From positions 67,001-131,000 of the forward strand of contig JAOTOL010001072.1 of assembly GCA_034440575.1 (NCBI GenBank): 64,000 bases of DNA, written 5' to 3'. Made by a program: the position numbers and the translations under genes. Positions 22,564 through 37,109 of the stretch are shown piece after piece. A model generated the notes under the pieces. The model searched no databases, was not told where the DNA came from, and was given only the letters and a program-made list of their open reading frames with translations. How positions within the stretch are numbered: position 1 is the stretch's first letter; each line of letters starts with the position of its first letter. Source of the stretch: Imbricaverruca yamaguchii (Eukaryota; Arthropoda; Thecostraca; Neoverrucidae).

Positions 22564-24376
22564 AGTCCCAACACGCAGTCCCACCACGGCTCGGTCCCAC
22601 CACACAGTCCCACCACACAGTCCCACCACACAGTCCCACCACGCAGTCCCACCACGGCTTAGTCCCACCACGCAGTCCCACCACGGCTCAGTCCCACCAC
22701 ACAGTCCCACCACACAGTCCTACCACGCAGTCCCACCACGGCTTAGTCCCACCACACAGTCCCACCACACAGTCCCACCACGCAGTCCCACCACGGCTTA
22801 GTCCCACCACACAGTCCCACCACACAGTCCCGCCACACAGTCCCACCACGCAGTCCCACCACACAGTCCCACCACGGCTTAGTCCCACCACACAGTTCCA
22901 CCACACAGTCCCACCACACAGTCCCACCACGGCTTAGTCCCACCTCACAATCCCACCACACAGTCCCACCACACAGTCCCACCACACAGTTCCACCACAC
23001 AGTCCAACCACACAGTCCCACCACGGCTCAGTCCCACCACACAGTCCCACCACACAGTCCTACCACGGCTTAGTCCCACCACACAGTCCTATCACGGCTC
23101 AGTCCAACCACACAGTTCCACCACACAGTCCCACCACGGCTCAGTCCCACCACTCAATCCCACCACACAGTCCCACCACGGCTTAGTCCCACCTCACAAT
23201 CCCACCACGGCTCAGTCCCACCACACAATTCCAACACGGCTTAGTCTCACCACACAGTCCCACCACGGCTTAGTCCCACCACACAGTCCCACCACACAGT
23301 CCCACCACGGCTCAGTCCAACCACGGCTCAGTCCAACCACACAGTCCCACCAAACAGTCCCATCACGGCTCAGTCTCACCACACAGTCCTACCACACAGT
23401 CCCACCACGGCTCAGTCCCACCACACAGTCCCATCACACAGCCCCACCACGGGTCAGTCCAACCACACAATCCCACCACACAGTTCCACCACACAGTCCC
23501 ATCACGGCTCAGTTCCACCATGCAGTCCCACCACGGCTCAGTCTCACCACACAGTCCCACCACACAGTCCTACCACACAGTCCCACCACACAATTCCAGC
23601 ACGGCTTAGTCTCACCACACAGTCCCACCACGGCTTAGTCCCACCACACAGACCCATCATGGCTCCGTATCACCACACAGTCCTACCACACAGACCCACC
23701 ACGGCTCAGTCCCACCACACAGTTCCACCACACAGTCCCATCACGGCTCAGTCTCACCACACAGTCCCACCACACAGTCCCACCACACAGTCCTACCACA
23801 CAGACCCACCACGGCTCAGTTCCACCACACAGTCCCATCACGGCTCAGTCTCACCACACAGTCCCACCACACAGTCCCACCACGGCTCAGTCTCACCACA
23901 CAGTCCCACCACACAGTCCCACCACACAGTCTCACCACACAGTCCCACCACACAGTCCCACCACACAGTCCCACCACACAGTCCCACCACACAGTCCCAC
24001 CACACAGTCCCATCACACAGTCCCACCACACAGTTCCACCACACAGTCCCATCACACAGTCCCACCACACAGTCCCACCACGGCTCAGTCCCACCACACA
24101 GTCCCACCACCCACACAGTCCCACCACACAGTCCCATCACACAGTCCCACCAAACAGTCTCAACACACAGTCCCACCACACAGTTCCACCACACAGTCCC
24201 ATCACGGCTCAGTCTCACCACACAGTCCCATCACACAGTCCCACCACACAGTCCCACCACACAGTCCCACCACACAGTCCCACCACGGCTCAGTCTCACC
24301 ACACAGTCCCACCACACAGTCCCACCACGGCTCAGTCCCACCACACAATTCCAGCACGGCTTAGTCCCACCACACA
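22564..24376. repeat. 13/16-bp CCCACCACA minisatellite, 1.8 kb
   Basis: Two unit types alternate: a 13-mer ACACAGTCCCACC and a 16-mer ACGGCTCAGTCCCACC (or CGGCTTAG). Frequent single changes (TTCCACC, TCTCACC, CCATCAC) make a variant code along the array. Both unit lengths are 1 modulo 3, so reading frames cycle and stay open on both strands; these frames are not genes. Confidence 0.97.
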
Positions 24377-25053
24377 CCGGTTTTGAGATGTTACATCCCA
24401 ACAGCAATATGGATAATATTAACAGCAAATGTTTGTTTTCATGCAGTGTGTGTGTCTCTGATGATGTCTCTCAGTACTCTGATGATTACGGAGCATGAAT
24501 GCAGCAATGCAGTGTGTGTGTGTGTGTGTGTTTGTAGGGGGGCGAGACATGGAAACTACATAGTATGGCTACGACAAAACAGCATACTTCCTCATAACTC
24601 GGTGGCTTGTTCAGATTTTCTCGCCAGTCTATACCAACCGAGGTTTGGCGGCAGCAACTAAAAACACCGGTCATTGTCAGGACTTGACTGATCTGGATGC
24701 ACTACAGTGCTGAGTCAACCATTTCTCATCGATTGTCAGTCATGAATTGGCTGTTGACATAGGGAGGGAGAAACTAATACATACGTTGTGATGGTTAGCG
24801 TCCATAGGTAATGACACAATCCCATCAATAGCGGCGACGGGCGGGAGAAACTGGCGCGGCTCGTCTCTGCTGGGCCCATCAGGACGACGTTATCCAGCGA
24901 AACAGCCGCAGCTCTATCTCCAAGGAAGGCTGCGTCGACGGCACATCTGTCGTGACTGCCTCACCGCATACCGTCTCTGAAATTGTCGTCACCTGACCAA
25001 CTCAGATCGATGTCAGTGTGCGTCCGACTCTCACCTCGACACGGGCCGGTGCC
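24377..25053. other. Spacer between two arrays, with a (TG)10 tract
   Basis: A (TG)n tract lies at 24512-24531. No coding region or RNA gene is recognised in these 677 bases. Confidence 0.4.
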
Positions 25054-25546
<493 letters not shown>

Positions 25547-27625
25547 CCTCGGCGGACCCCTGGGAGCGGCATAATATCCGCGCCAGCACCGTATTGGCTC
25601 GGCCAGTTTTGATGCGATCACGATTTGGTATACAGTGCGAGATTGGGTAAACTTGGCTTTGAAGGTGCTGGAAATGGAGAGTGGCCGCATTTGCGATCGG
25701 TAGAATGTTGAAAGGCAGCCGCAAGATGCGCATCACGCACACCATAGAACATACCTATCGCAGTCGACACATTCTCATAAGTGACCCAGGGAACTTTGCC
25801 ATTGCCCTGGCATCTCTATTTGTTTGGCTGATAATTGAAACGATTGACATATAAAAGAGTAAAGAAAAACTATGCAATGCAACTCAACTATGTTCTTTCC
25901 CCGGCGGTATGTTCGCAAAAATAGGCGACGCCTCAGAAGCACTTCTCACTGTTCAAGGTGTGAAAACTTTCCAGATACCCGCTGTCACCTGTTTGAAGGG
26001 ACCATCGCGCATCAATGCACAATTGCAACGAAAAATGAAGTGGATCTTCAAAGTATCGCATGTCATGAAACACCTAAGACTACGACACCTAACACTAAGA
26101 CATATCAAGTGTCGACAGTCCCATACACGTTTTACCGCTGGCTCACGAAGAGTAGTCCTTCGTTGGGTGGCCGTTCGGATAGACGGTGCTGTGAACTTCT
26201 CGGAAGAAAGTTGGTGATGTAAGTGCCGTCATAAACAACCGTCTATGTGGGAAACTTCGCTGCGCACCACAAGGAAAACATATCAGCTGCCGCTCGGCAA
26301 ATTCAATTCGACGTTCAACGACTTTTATGGTAACGTGATGAAAAATACGTGTCTATGCTTCAAGGACAACACTCCCAAACTGATTGCAGGCAGACGTCAA
26401 AACCAAATGTTTTGTTTTCATGAAATATTCTCACGCGTTTGTGGTAGACCACTAATCACCGGTTTTTCTACCACTACCAGTGCTGGGAAGCTTGCATGGA
26501 TGACAAATTGCTGTTATCAGAATAAATATTGCTCCGAGATTTTCCAACATGTAGTTGACTAGATCAACGATGAGTACCAACCAAGATGAAGGTACATGAA
26601 ATGACCTAGTTGACAGGCTTAGCCAAAGCTCCTTAAATAAATTCCAAGGAATTCACAGCCGGTTCGAGCATCCGAAATTTCGAAGACACCGCAAATTCGT
26701 CACGAAAACTATACTGTCGGCCAAGAGTTTGTCAACATAGCATAGTTGATAACAGCAAAAAGCATAGTTGAAAAAGTACAATACAAATGCAACCAAGCAT
26801 CACCTGCTTGCGGAAACAAAATTATCCAACGTAAAACTTGGGAGGTTTAAAATGTTTTCACACCAGTTTCCAAGTTCAAAAACTAATTAAACATATCCTA
26901 ACATGCTTTTGATGAAAATAATATGTTACATTTTGGCACGTTTTTTTAGAGAAAAAATTGACAAATTTTCCAACTAGAAAAACCTAAACTAACCTGACCT
27001 GATCTAATGAAACCTAACCCATTTGTTTCCTCTATGGAAGCAAAATGTGTGCAACACTTGTCTTCATGTACTTGTTAGAGCAAAACAATGCCACATTTTT
27101 CACTCCATACATGATTACAGAGTAGAAATCCAACCCTATCCTCAGCAGAGTACACACAGCAAAGAAGTGCTGTGTGCACCACATCAACCTTGGCGCAGTG
27201 TACCAGCATACACTAGTACAGCACAGGTCCTTCGTGCCTTTTTTTTCACACACTGATAAATGCATACAAGATTAAGAACCGGCATCGATGTCTTTAAAAC
27301 AAATTAGTGGGGGTCAATTTCAGGAGAGAGCCCAAATGGATTGCTGGCACGCCCCATGTGGTCCCTTGTTAAAAGTTAAAACGATTGGGGACAAGGCCAA
27401 CTTGAGGGGTACTTGCCCTCCTTTGGATATTTGGCGTTACGGGCGAATCAACCGTGTTGGCCATACAGCGCTTAGGGCACTTGCCCTCTCAAAAACATAT
27501 GACCCTTGTCCTGATGTCCTTCCTGATGTCCCACAGTGGGACATCAGGAACCACAGCAGGCCCCTGCGCTTCGACACGACGACCTCCAAAGGGAACGTGC
27601 ACAAGAAGGTGTGCGTGACTCGGCT
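25547..27625. other. Unassigned region with CCTAA-like stretch and a palindrome
   Basis: No gene is supported. Overlapping plus frames at 25872-26222, 25909-26217 and 26245-26562 (102 to 116 codons) show no recognisable domain. A stretch with repeated ACCTAAC/ACCTGAC words lies at 26978-27022. A 31-bp palindrome at 27520-27550 is listed separately. Confidence 0.4.
27520..27550. repeat. Perfect 15-bp inverted repeat, 1-nt centre
   Basis: TTCCTGATGTCCCAC and its exact reverse complement are separated by one A at 27535. A partial extra copy (CCTGATGTCC) precedes it at 27510-27519. It lies 75 bp before the 31/20-bp array. Confidence 0.9.
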
Positions 27626-29726
27626 ATCCAGGTGCGCAGCACCCGAGCTGCAGACCATCCAGGTGTGTTGCACCCGAGCTGCAGACCATCCAGGTGTGTT
27701 GCACCCGAGCTGCAGACCATCCAGGTGTGTTGCACCCGAGCTGCAGACCACCCAGGTGTACTGTAGACCATCCAGGTGTGTTGCACCCGAGCTGCAGACC
27801 ATCCAGGTGTTTGCACCGATGCTGTAGACCATCCAGGTGTGTTGCACCCGAGCTGCAGACCATCCAGGTGTGTTGCACCCGAGCTGCAGACCATCCAGGT
27901 GTACTGTAGACCATCCAGGTGTGTTGCACCCGAGCTGCACCGGTGCAGACCATCCAGGTGTACTGTAGACCATCCAGGTGTGTTGCACCCGAGCTGCAGA
28001 CCATCCAGGTGTGTTGCACCCGAGCTGCAGACCATCCAGGTGTGTTGCACCCGAGCTGCAGACCATCCAGGTGTACTGCAGACCATCCAGGTGTGTTGCA
28101 CCCGAGCTGCAGACCATCCAGGTGTACTGTAGACCATCCAGGTGTGTTGCACCCGAGCTGCAGACCATCCAGGTGAGCTGCAGACCATCCAGGTTTAGCT
28201 GTAGACCATCAGGTGTTGCACCCGAGCTGCAGACCATCCAGGTGTACTGTAGACCATCCAGGTGTGTTGCACCCGAGCTGCAGACCATCCAGGTGTACTG
28301 TAGACCATCCAGGTGTGTTGCACCCGAGCTGCAGACCATCCAGGTGTGTTGCACCCGAGCTGCAGACCACCCAGGTGTGCTGTAGACCATCCAGGTGTTA
28401 AGCTGCAGACCATCCGAGCTGCAGACCATCCAGGTGTGTTGCAACCATCCTGAGCTGCAGACCATCCAGGTGTGTTGCACCCGAGCTGCAGACCATCCAG
28501 GTGTGTTGCACCCGAGCTGCAGACCATCCAGGTGTGTTGCACCCGAGCTGCAGACCATCCAGGTGTACTGTAGACCATCCAGGTGTGTTGCACCCGAGCT
28601 GCAGACCATCCAGGTGTGTTGCACCCGAGCTGCAGACCATCCAGGTGTGTTGCACCCGAGCTGCAGACCATCCAGGTGTGCTGCACCCGAGCTGCAGACC
28701 ATCCAGGTGTGTTGCACCCGAGCTGCAGACCATCCAGGTGTGTACTGTCAGACCATCCAGGTGTGTTGCACCCGAGCTGCAGACCATCCAGGTGTGTTGC
28801 ACCCGAGCTGCAGACCATCCAGGTGTGTTGCACCCGAGCTGCAGACCATCCAGGTGTGTTGCACCCGAGCTGCAGACCATCCAGGTGTACTGTAGACCAT
28901 CCAGGTGTGCTGCACCCGAGCTGCAGACCATCCAGGTGTACTGTAGACCATCCAGGTGTGTTGCACCCGAGCTGCAGACCATCCAGGTGTGTTGCACCCG
29001 AGCTGCAGACCATCCAGGTGAGCTGCAGACCATCCAGGTGTGTTGCACCCGAGCTGCAGACCATCCAGGTGTGTTGCACCCGAGCTGCAGACCATCCAGG
29101 TGTGTTGCACCCGAGCTGCAGACCATCCAGGTGAGCTGCAGACCATCCAGGTGTGTTGCACCCGAGCTGCAGACCATCCAGGTGTGTTGCACCCGAGCTG
29201 TAGACCATCCAGGTGTGTTGCACCCGAGCTGCAGACCATCCAGGTGTGTTGCACCCGAGCTGTAGACCATCCAGGTGTGCTGCGTCCGAGCTGCAGACCA
29301 TCGAGGTTTGCAGCATCCGAGCTGCAGATCATCCAGGTGTGCTACATCCGAGCTGCAGACCATCCAGGTGTGTTGCACCCGAGCTGCAGACCACCCAGGT
29401 GTACTGTAGACCATCCAGGTGTGCTGCACCCGAGCTGCAGACCATCCAGGTGTGTTGCATCCGAGCTGCATACCATCCAGGTGTACTGTAGACCATCCAG
29501 GTGTGTTGCACCCGAGCTGCAGACCATCCAGGTGTGTTGCACCCGAGCTGCAGACCATCCAGGTGTGCTGCAACCGAGCTGCAGACCATCCAGGTGAGCT
29601 GCAGACCATCCAGGTGTGCTGCGTCCGAGCTGCAGACCATCGAGGTTCGCAGCACCCGAGCTGCAGATCATCCAGGTGTGCTGCAGGCCATCCAGGTGTG
29701 CTGCACCAGAGTTGCAGACGCTGCAG
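27626..29726. repeat. 31/20-bp composite minisatellite, 2.1 kb
   Basis: Long 31-bp units (GTGTGTTGCACCCGAG followed by CTGCAGACCATCCAG) are mixed with 20-bp units lacking an 11-bp block (GTGTACTGTAGACCATCCAG or GTGAGCTGCAGACCATCCAG). Most units carry a CTGCAG palindrome. Units near 29260-29360 and 29600-29726 are more diverged (GCATCCGAG, GCGTCCGAG), so the right edge looks older. Frames of up to 458 codons across it are artefacts. Confidence 0.97.
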
Positions 29727-29949
29727 AGCCGAACTGGTGGCCAAGGTGGCCAGGTACGATATTTTTTCTGTCATCTTTCCACTTTCGTTCGGATTGCACC
29801 GGAGCTATATTTCCGTATATGGTCACGCAGTAAGTCGCATTGTCCCAATCCTTCCCATACTTTCCGCCAGTGACATTCTTCCATTTCCCCGTATTTTCGT
29901 CCGGGTATCCTACACATTCATACACATCTGTGTAGGAGAGCTAAAAGTT

Positions 29950-30266
<317 letters not shown>

Positions 30267-32635
30267 TGAGTGCACTCATATATCGAAATGTACATTTTGC
30301 ACAAGCGGCTACCACCTATTCCTAAACCTTTGCATTGCCTCGTTCTTCAATGCAGTACATTTTTCGATTTCACCCATTGTCCGAATTTTCCCATAATTTC
30401 CGCCAATGAAACTCTTCCACTTCCCCGTATTTTCCTACCTATTGTGTACAGCTCCGCGTAGCAACAGCACAAAGTTCACAATGTAATTTGCACCTGTACA
30501 TCCAAACAGTATGTACTCTATGCATGGATTCGGGCTCGTTCCGTTGTTTAGACACAGTTCGTGCATCAATGCATTCAAACGCTGGGACACCCTTCCGCAT
30601 TCTGCTACGAATGTGTGATAGTATCGATGTGTGAAAAAAAACTTGCGGTCTGGTGAATTACTAATTGTTCGGTCATAAAGGAATTTTTGAGTGGAAACAA
30701 ATCGATTTATTATTTGGGACTCCATATTTGGAAGTTCGCTACAACTTCTTCGAGAACCACCCCGGGTCGGCGAGCAAATTGATGACCGATGAGCAAAGAA
30801 GATTTGTTTCGAACAGGATACCTTTCCAGTCGTGGAGGTAATGTGCTAGACGATGACTTGCACCTGAATGAGTAGGATCTGGTATTCTACGGAACTTTCC
30901 TCAGTGAGAAGAACAGGAGTTGGATGCTGCCTAGGCATGATGTCAGGTACAGCAATATACACTTAATATTTTGCCTGTGCTGAAATGCCACCTGTAGCTC
31001 AAAATGTTTTCTGTGGTTTTTCACTCCTACTATGCTGCGCCGTTCTGTGTTCCGGAAGAGTAACAGAACGACTTCAGCGTCAGGGGGTTGGAGGAGTCTC
31101 TGAGGATGATGAAAACGGTGGATGACTGTGCGTAGAGGGGTGAAACTGATCACCACTGGAGCAACACCCGCACCGACAAGGACGAGGGGAAGAGGAAGAT
31201 GCTCCTACAGGGAGTGATGACGAGAAGAATATCCAAACGAACTTCAAGAAACCCACACTGAACACTATTTACGATTGGCGTTAAACTTCTTTGAATGAAA
31301 ATGATATTCACGTGACCTCAAATTTTGTAATAAAGGTAGGATGTCCCCAGAATTTTTGCACCCGTGTTGTTGACAAAATTATATGGCTGGCCGACCTTGA
31401 GCTTACAAGCTAGGCGCGGACCATGGGCATAACCCACCGGTCGATCCGCAGTCCGTCTAGACTGGACACGTAGTCCAGGATTGCCAGATCAGCCAGTCAT
31501 ATCGTCAGCAGCCATGTATTTCCATATCTTAGCACTTCCCGTATAACTCGGAACGTGCTTCTGATCCCAGATTGCACCGACAAAAATGTGAGTTAGTGAT
31601 AACGATTGCAAGCATAAAAAGTACGCTAATAGATATGATAATTGTGGGAGTAACTTCATGTGTCATATTCGGGTACCTGGTGAAATTCTAGCACTTTCCA
31701 TACCCGCGGGATTATTCGCATGCGGATATATGTGCACGTGCACCACCAATACATAATATTGGAACCGGTCCCATAAAATGTTATATTGTGGCAACGCTCT
31801 CAATCTCCCACCATGACCCTCAAGACTTCCAAAACCCCCACCCCTCATCCCCACTAGGAAGCACAAGACCTCGAATCTCGATCAGCCAGTGCTCGAATGG
31901 CTCCACCTTGCGGCGTTCTGTGCGGGAGCCTTCTTCTGCAGTGGTGACTGAGGAGGGCCGACGGCGCGCATCGCACGCAGGACCATATCGTGGCTATTGC
32001 CGACCCACCGCTGCCACTGAATGGCGGGATTCAAGTGCTGGATTATGCGATGCAATCTCTTGATTCTCGTTTGTCGCTGGTCCAACCTCTTTGGCGATCT
32101 TCACCGGGTGGCACTCGTCTGCGTTTGGTCTGCGATGCCTCTCAAAGACGGCCGAGTCCGGGAAGTGCCGGAATCTTCTCGAGACCATACGTCGATATCG
32201 GTGGAATCACCTCTCGACGGCCGTCGCATACAACTGGTCTCGATTACAACAGTGAACGATGCGATCGGATGCCAATACTGTGACGTAGCAGACGCGGGAT
32301 AGATGAGGAAAGCGCAAGAAGAGAGGGGCAGACAGATATATAGATCGAGCTCAGAGGAACCTACGGAGACGAAAGAGATCGATAAAGAGAGAGAGAGAGA
32401 TAAAGGGAACATATACAGAAACAGACCGGGATGGAACAAGGACGGTGAAGGAATGAGACATAAATGCTACGGAGATGGAGAAGGAGACAGAGGCATAGAA
32501 ACAGAAATAGTGGGAAAAACGAACATGGGACAAGAACAGATTCAGGGATAGATAAGGACTAGGAAATACTAGCCATGCCGTGACAAACAAGAATCATCCT
32601 GCTTTACCGGGTCGGATGTGAGGCAGAAGCTGTGG
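30267..32635. other. Unassigned region
   Basis: No supported gene is seen. The part 31860-32290 is CpG-rich with overlapping frames of up to 97 codons on both strands, none recognised. The part 32300-32550 is A/G-rich (GAGAGAGA at about 32390), giving low-complexity Ser/Leu frames on the minus strand. Confidence 0.4.
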
Positions 32636-33374
32636 TGGCGTGCCGCGTTACCGTCCCGCCAATAGACAACGCGCTGTGGCGTGCCGTGTCAATAGACAAC
32701 ACACTGTGGCGTGCCGTCTCAATAGACTACATACTGTGGCGTGCCGCGTCACCGTCCCGCCAATAGACAACGCGCTGTGGCGTGCCGTGTCAATAGACAA
32801 CACACTGTGGCGTGCCGTCTCAATAGACTACATACTGTGGCGTGCCGCGTCACCGTCCCGCCAATAGACAACACACTGTGGCGTTCCGTGTCAATAGACA
32901 ACACACTGTGGCGTGCTGTGTCAATAGACAACACACTGTGGCGTTCCATGTCACCGTCTCGTGAATAGACAACATATTGTGGCGTGCCGTGTCAATAGAC
33001 AACATACTGTGGCGTGCCGTGTCACTGTCCCGTCATTAGACAACACACTGTGGCGTGCCATGTCACCATTCCGTCAATAGAGGTAAAAAAAAAAAAAAAA
33101 ATTAGACAACACACTGTGGCGTGCCGTGTCAATAGACAACATACTGTGGCGTGCCGTGTCACCGTCCTGTCAATAAACAACACACTGTGGCGTGCCGTGT
33201 CAATAGACGACACACTGTGGCGTGACGTGTCCCCGTCCTGTCAATAAACAACACACTGTGGCGTGCCGTGTCAATAGACGACACACTGTGGCGTGACGTG
33301 TCACCGTCCTGTCAATAGATAACACTGTGGCGTACCATGTCACCGTTCCGTCAATAGGCAACATACTTTGGCGT
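32636..33374. repeat. 30/41-bp minisatellite with 101-bp higher-order unit
   Basis: The basic unit begins TGGCGTGCCGTGTCAATAGA and continues CAACACACTG (30 bp). Some units carry an extra 11 bp (CACCGTCCCGC), giving 41 bp. At the left edge a 101-bp block (41+30+30) is repeated nearly exactly at 32640 and 32741. Units to the right are irregular and include an A-run of about 17 at 33086-33102. Confidence 0.93.
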
Positions 33375-36300
33375 ATGTGAAGTCCCAATGGAAACCCTGC
33401 ATTTGCCGTTCAACAGTGAACGAATAATTCTTAGCAAAATATTTCACTACTATTACTTCTTCCTGATTAACTAAATCTTCAGGAGAGCTAAAGGCGGTGC
33501 TCTGAGTTTTTGTCATATAATGGTGCTTGATAAACCGAACTATGCTTAGTATGGGGACGGAAACCTCCTGTGGTTGACTCTAGTCAACCAGCGTTCACTG
33601 CTCCGTACTGATACATTACTTCTAGTATATCCTTCCGGTATGCCCATCTAATCATGGTTGTTTTGAACCAACAAAAAAATACAATCCACCCTGCTCTGAT
33701 GGGCAGCTGTTACATTTTCTGCAGGATGCATTTGTTTTGCTCTCTGTATTGCACACAGCGTGATTCATGAGATCACAATAGACCCTTCAGGTGTTCAATG
33801 CCGACATACTCAATAATCGATGTCGCGTTTGGTAGTAAGTACATGTGTACACAGCGCACGCCGCTGCTGCCACCGGGCACGCACGGTCTGGGAGGCAGGG
33901 ACGCAAAATATCATCGGAGCATTTCCTCATTGCTACCTGGTACACACCGCGAATGTATCTGAGATTGATCGATGTGAACGTTTCTGTACGTTCTCTTTAT
34001 CACCGTCTTCTGTATTGTACATACATCTGAACATACGAGCATGTAAGGTGACGAACGAGCATATCGGACTTACTCGGTGGGCTTACGTACATTCGGGGGG
34101 GGGGGAGAGTTATTTTTTAGGCGTATCGGACCGTAAAGGTCATTCGCGCCGCTTTTAAAGCGAGTAAGTTACATGTCTGCTTATAAAAACGAGTGTTTGC
34201 GATGAAGGTGCAAGCAAGTGGACATTTACGTTAATGGGATTTTACCTTGTAGTTTGTGTGATATTTTTGGTTCTGAAGGCTGAGTTGGGGACATCTCCCT
34301 GATGATCTAAATGGTTCTAATTTTACTCTTTGATGAGGTAGCGGTACAGCTGTTTGGCCTCCTGAAGTGCCGTGTTTGAGTCTACTAGAAGACTGGCTAT
34401 CAGTGTGGTGCTGAGGGCACCTGTGACTTCTCTGATGCAGCTGTTTTGGATGATTGTCTGAAGCAGAGGGTTTCCGGTTCTACGTAAGGGGCCATGGAGG
34501 TTTTTGGGCTGCGAAAAAGTGGTGGCGTTTCCAAAGGATGAAGGGACACCCGCCCTCCTGGCGAGTACGATAGGCCCTCCAGGCGACCGCCATGGGAAGC
34601 AGAGATATAACCGAGGACGAATGTTAACGCATCCAACAGCTTGTGTGGAAATGGCCATTGAGACCTGAATACGTTGACCCTGAGTGCTGGCAAGGGCCGT
34701 GAAGACAAGAGAGAACCCGCCCGAGAGCTGGAATGCCCATACCAGCTAGAAAGAGCAGCCCAGCTGAAATAACAGGTGAGAAAGAAATATACAGGGCACC
34801 TGAGGGTCAGAGAAGGATAGGATGCCAGATGGAACTAATGAGAACTGTGCTGAGCTCCTACTAGAAGGGGAGGTCCCTGAGGGATGAAGATGATCTCGTG
34901 AAAGTCAATGAGGACTGGACTCAGATTCTTTTGAGATTGAGAGCAGCCCCTAATGAATAAAAAAGGTCCCCTGAGAGGTTAACGAATCCATGTTGGCTGG
35001 CGATCGAGGTGAAGAATATCGATGGCCAGCCTCAGAGGTAAAATGAAATAGAATGTTCTTGAAATCACAGGAGCTGTCGATAACTAGGAACGGCCTCTAG
35101 CAGCTTGAGAGGGTCCTTGAGAGCTAACAGGGCTATGAAGGGATATGAGAGCTATGAAGAGTCCCTTAGCTTAACGATGACTATGAGGAAAACTGAAGGG
35201 TGATGCCAGAGCTAGAAAGCCCTTGAAGCTAGAAAGACTGGATAGCATAACAGCTTGAAAGGACAACAGCTTGAAAGGATGACTAACGATTGAAATGGTC
35301 ACTGAGCGCTACAGATAACTGGATCGGGAAGTACAAGAGACTTTGAGGGGTTTTCTATGAGAAAACTGGGCCCGCTGAGTTCTGGAGTCCAAATATATGC
35401 ACCCTTGAAAATGAATGTGGTCGAAATCCGAGGTGTTTCGGAAGTGGGAGGGGGCTCGGTAGGCAGGTGGGCCCCCAGCAATCAATGTTTGCAACGCCAC
35501 TGATCACATCGCACGTGAAGTTGTCAAAAAGGGGTGGATTTGAATAAACCTCTGACATTTGTTCAGCGCACTGAAAGCGGCTATCTGTCGTGTATACCCA
35601 CCCGCATACATTACAGTCGCTATGAGTCCACTGGTTTCGTCTTCATCGATAGTCATTACGCATGGTGGTGCTAGCCCGCGTCAAGCTCTTGAGCAAGAGC
35701 CTGCGCTTGTAGCCCTTATATATTGACAGGAATGCCAACTTGATATTGAAGCTCATGTCAGCTTCCATACTTTTGCTGCCACCCTGCCTTGTGAAACAAA
35801 TATAGGAGTAATTGTCAACTTATGATCAAGTTTTGATATCATGTTCTTGCTTCCCTTCTACCTCTTCCATCTCGCCCCATCCTTAATTGAGTGTCGTCTC
35901 TGCCACCCTTCGTTACTGCGTGGGTGAAGACCACTGTAAGTGGTTGCCACTAAAGTTGTTGCTGCTGTTGCTTTCCGTGTTCGCTTATGCTCTCACTGCT
36001 TTTTGATAATATTCTTTTTCGTTGTTGCTTTTGCCACTGCCACTGCAGTCGCCACCGCGAACACCTGCATTGCTGCTTTTGTAGCCGAGATTCTCGCATT
36101 GGCAGGCAAAGGGAAAGTTTGAAGCTTTTGACAGTGAGAAACACATTAATTTATCATTTAATAAGACGAGAAATAGCAGCACACCCTAGGAATGTTACAG
36201 AGGCCTGTTCAAACGAAACAGAAAAGTGCCACAGATAAACTATGAACCGCCGTTGCGGTATGAGGAAGACACGAGTGTTAGTCGAAAAAAGCATGGTGGA

Positions 36301-37109
36301 ACGTTAAAGCTGGCTGACACTGTACGTGCTCAATAGTCAACACGCTGGTGCATATACACTAGATGAATGATGTAGCTTACACTACCACACAGGACACGGT
36401 GCACAACAGGTTATGTCTGTGTCGCAATAATGTTCACATGTCTTGTAAAATAAACGACTAAGTATTGTCACTGCCACTTTCCATCGCATTGATCATTTTA
36501 CAGTTCCCTTGTCAGCTGTCTGGGCAGTGCTGCCAGTACTCCTCTACAACCTGCAGGATGAATTGGCGTTGTTCCTTACCTTTGGTCAATGCGAGGCTAT
36601 AGGCGTATACCAGAGCATACCACATTTAGCGATATCGCTGACAACATGTCGGTAACGATTTCGCTGAGCGTAGCCTTCGCTCCGGTACAGGCCTACAAGC
36701 TCGCTCTGACCAAGGACTATGGATAGCGCCAGTTCGTCCTTTAGGTTGTGGAGGCGCGCCGACAGCGCTACTCAGACAACTGACTGGGCAACTATAGCCT
36801 AGTAAGCGCGCGATAGAAAGTGGCGGTGACAGTGTATGGCCGTTTAGTTCATGAAACATGTGGCATTATTGCGAAATACAAACTAACGTGTTATGCGCCA
36901 TGTCACAAACAAGATGCATCGTTCCTCTGCTAGGGTCAGGTTAATCTATATTGACCCGTAAAATAATCGTTGAAGGTCTTGAGCTTCGGCCCGATTTAAG
37001 CTTACACCATGTTTTCCGACTGACGAATGTGTCTTCATTGCATCACAACGGAAGATCGTAATTTATCTGTTGTGTTCTTGTGCTATCTGTTGTGCTCTTT
37101 CCAGATGGC
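33375..37109. other. Unassigned region, partly purine-rich
   Basis: No supported gene is seen. The part 34700-35340 is rich in A and G on the plus strand, with recurring words such as AGCTTGAAAGGA and GAGCTATGA that suggest an old degenerate repeat. A G-run lies at about 34095-34105. Frames at 33820-34158 (112 codons) and 34323-34658 (minus, 111 codons) are unrecognised. Confidence 0.4.

Noticed and set aside
26978..27022. CCTAA-like words as a telomere remnant
   Set aside because: Too few and too irregular, with no run of perfect units.
27032..27265. Repeat shared between 27.05-27.25 kb and 47.69-47.87 kb (both read Y-G-V-K on minus)
   Set aside because: The common stretch is only about 12-20 bases and could be chance.
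27626..29726. CRISPR-like array of 20-bp repeats and 11-bp spacers
   Set aside because: The 'spacers' are identical to each other, unit sizes vary, and the surroundings are animal-type; it is a minisatellite.
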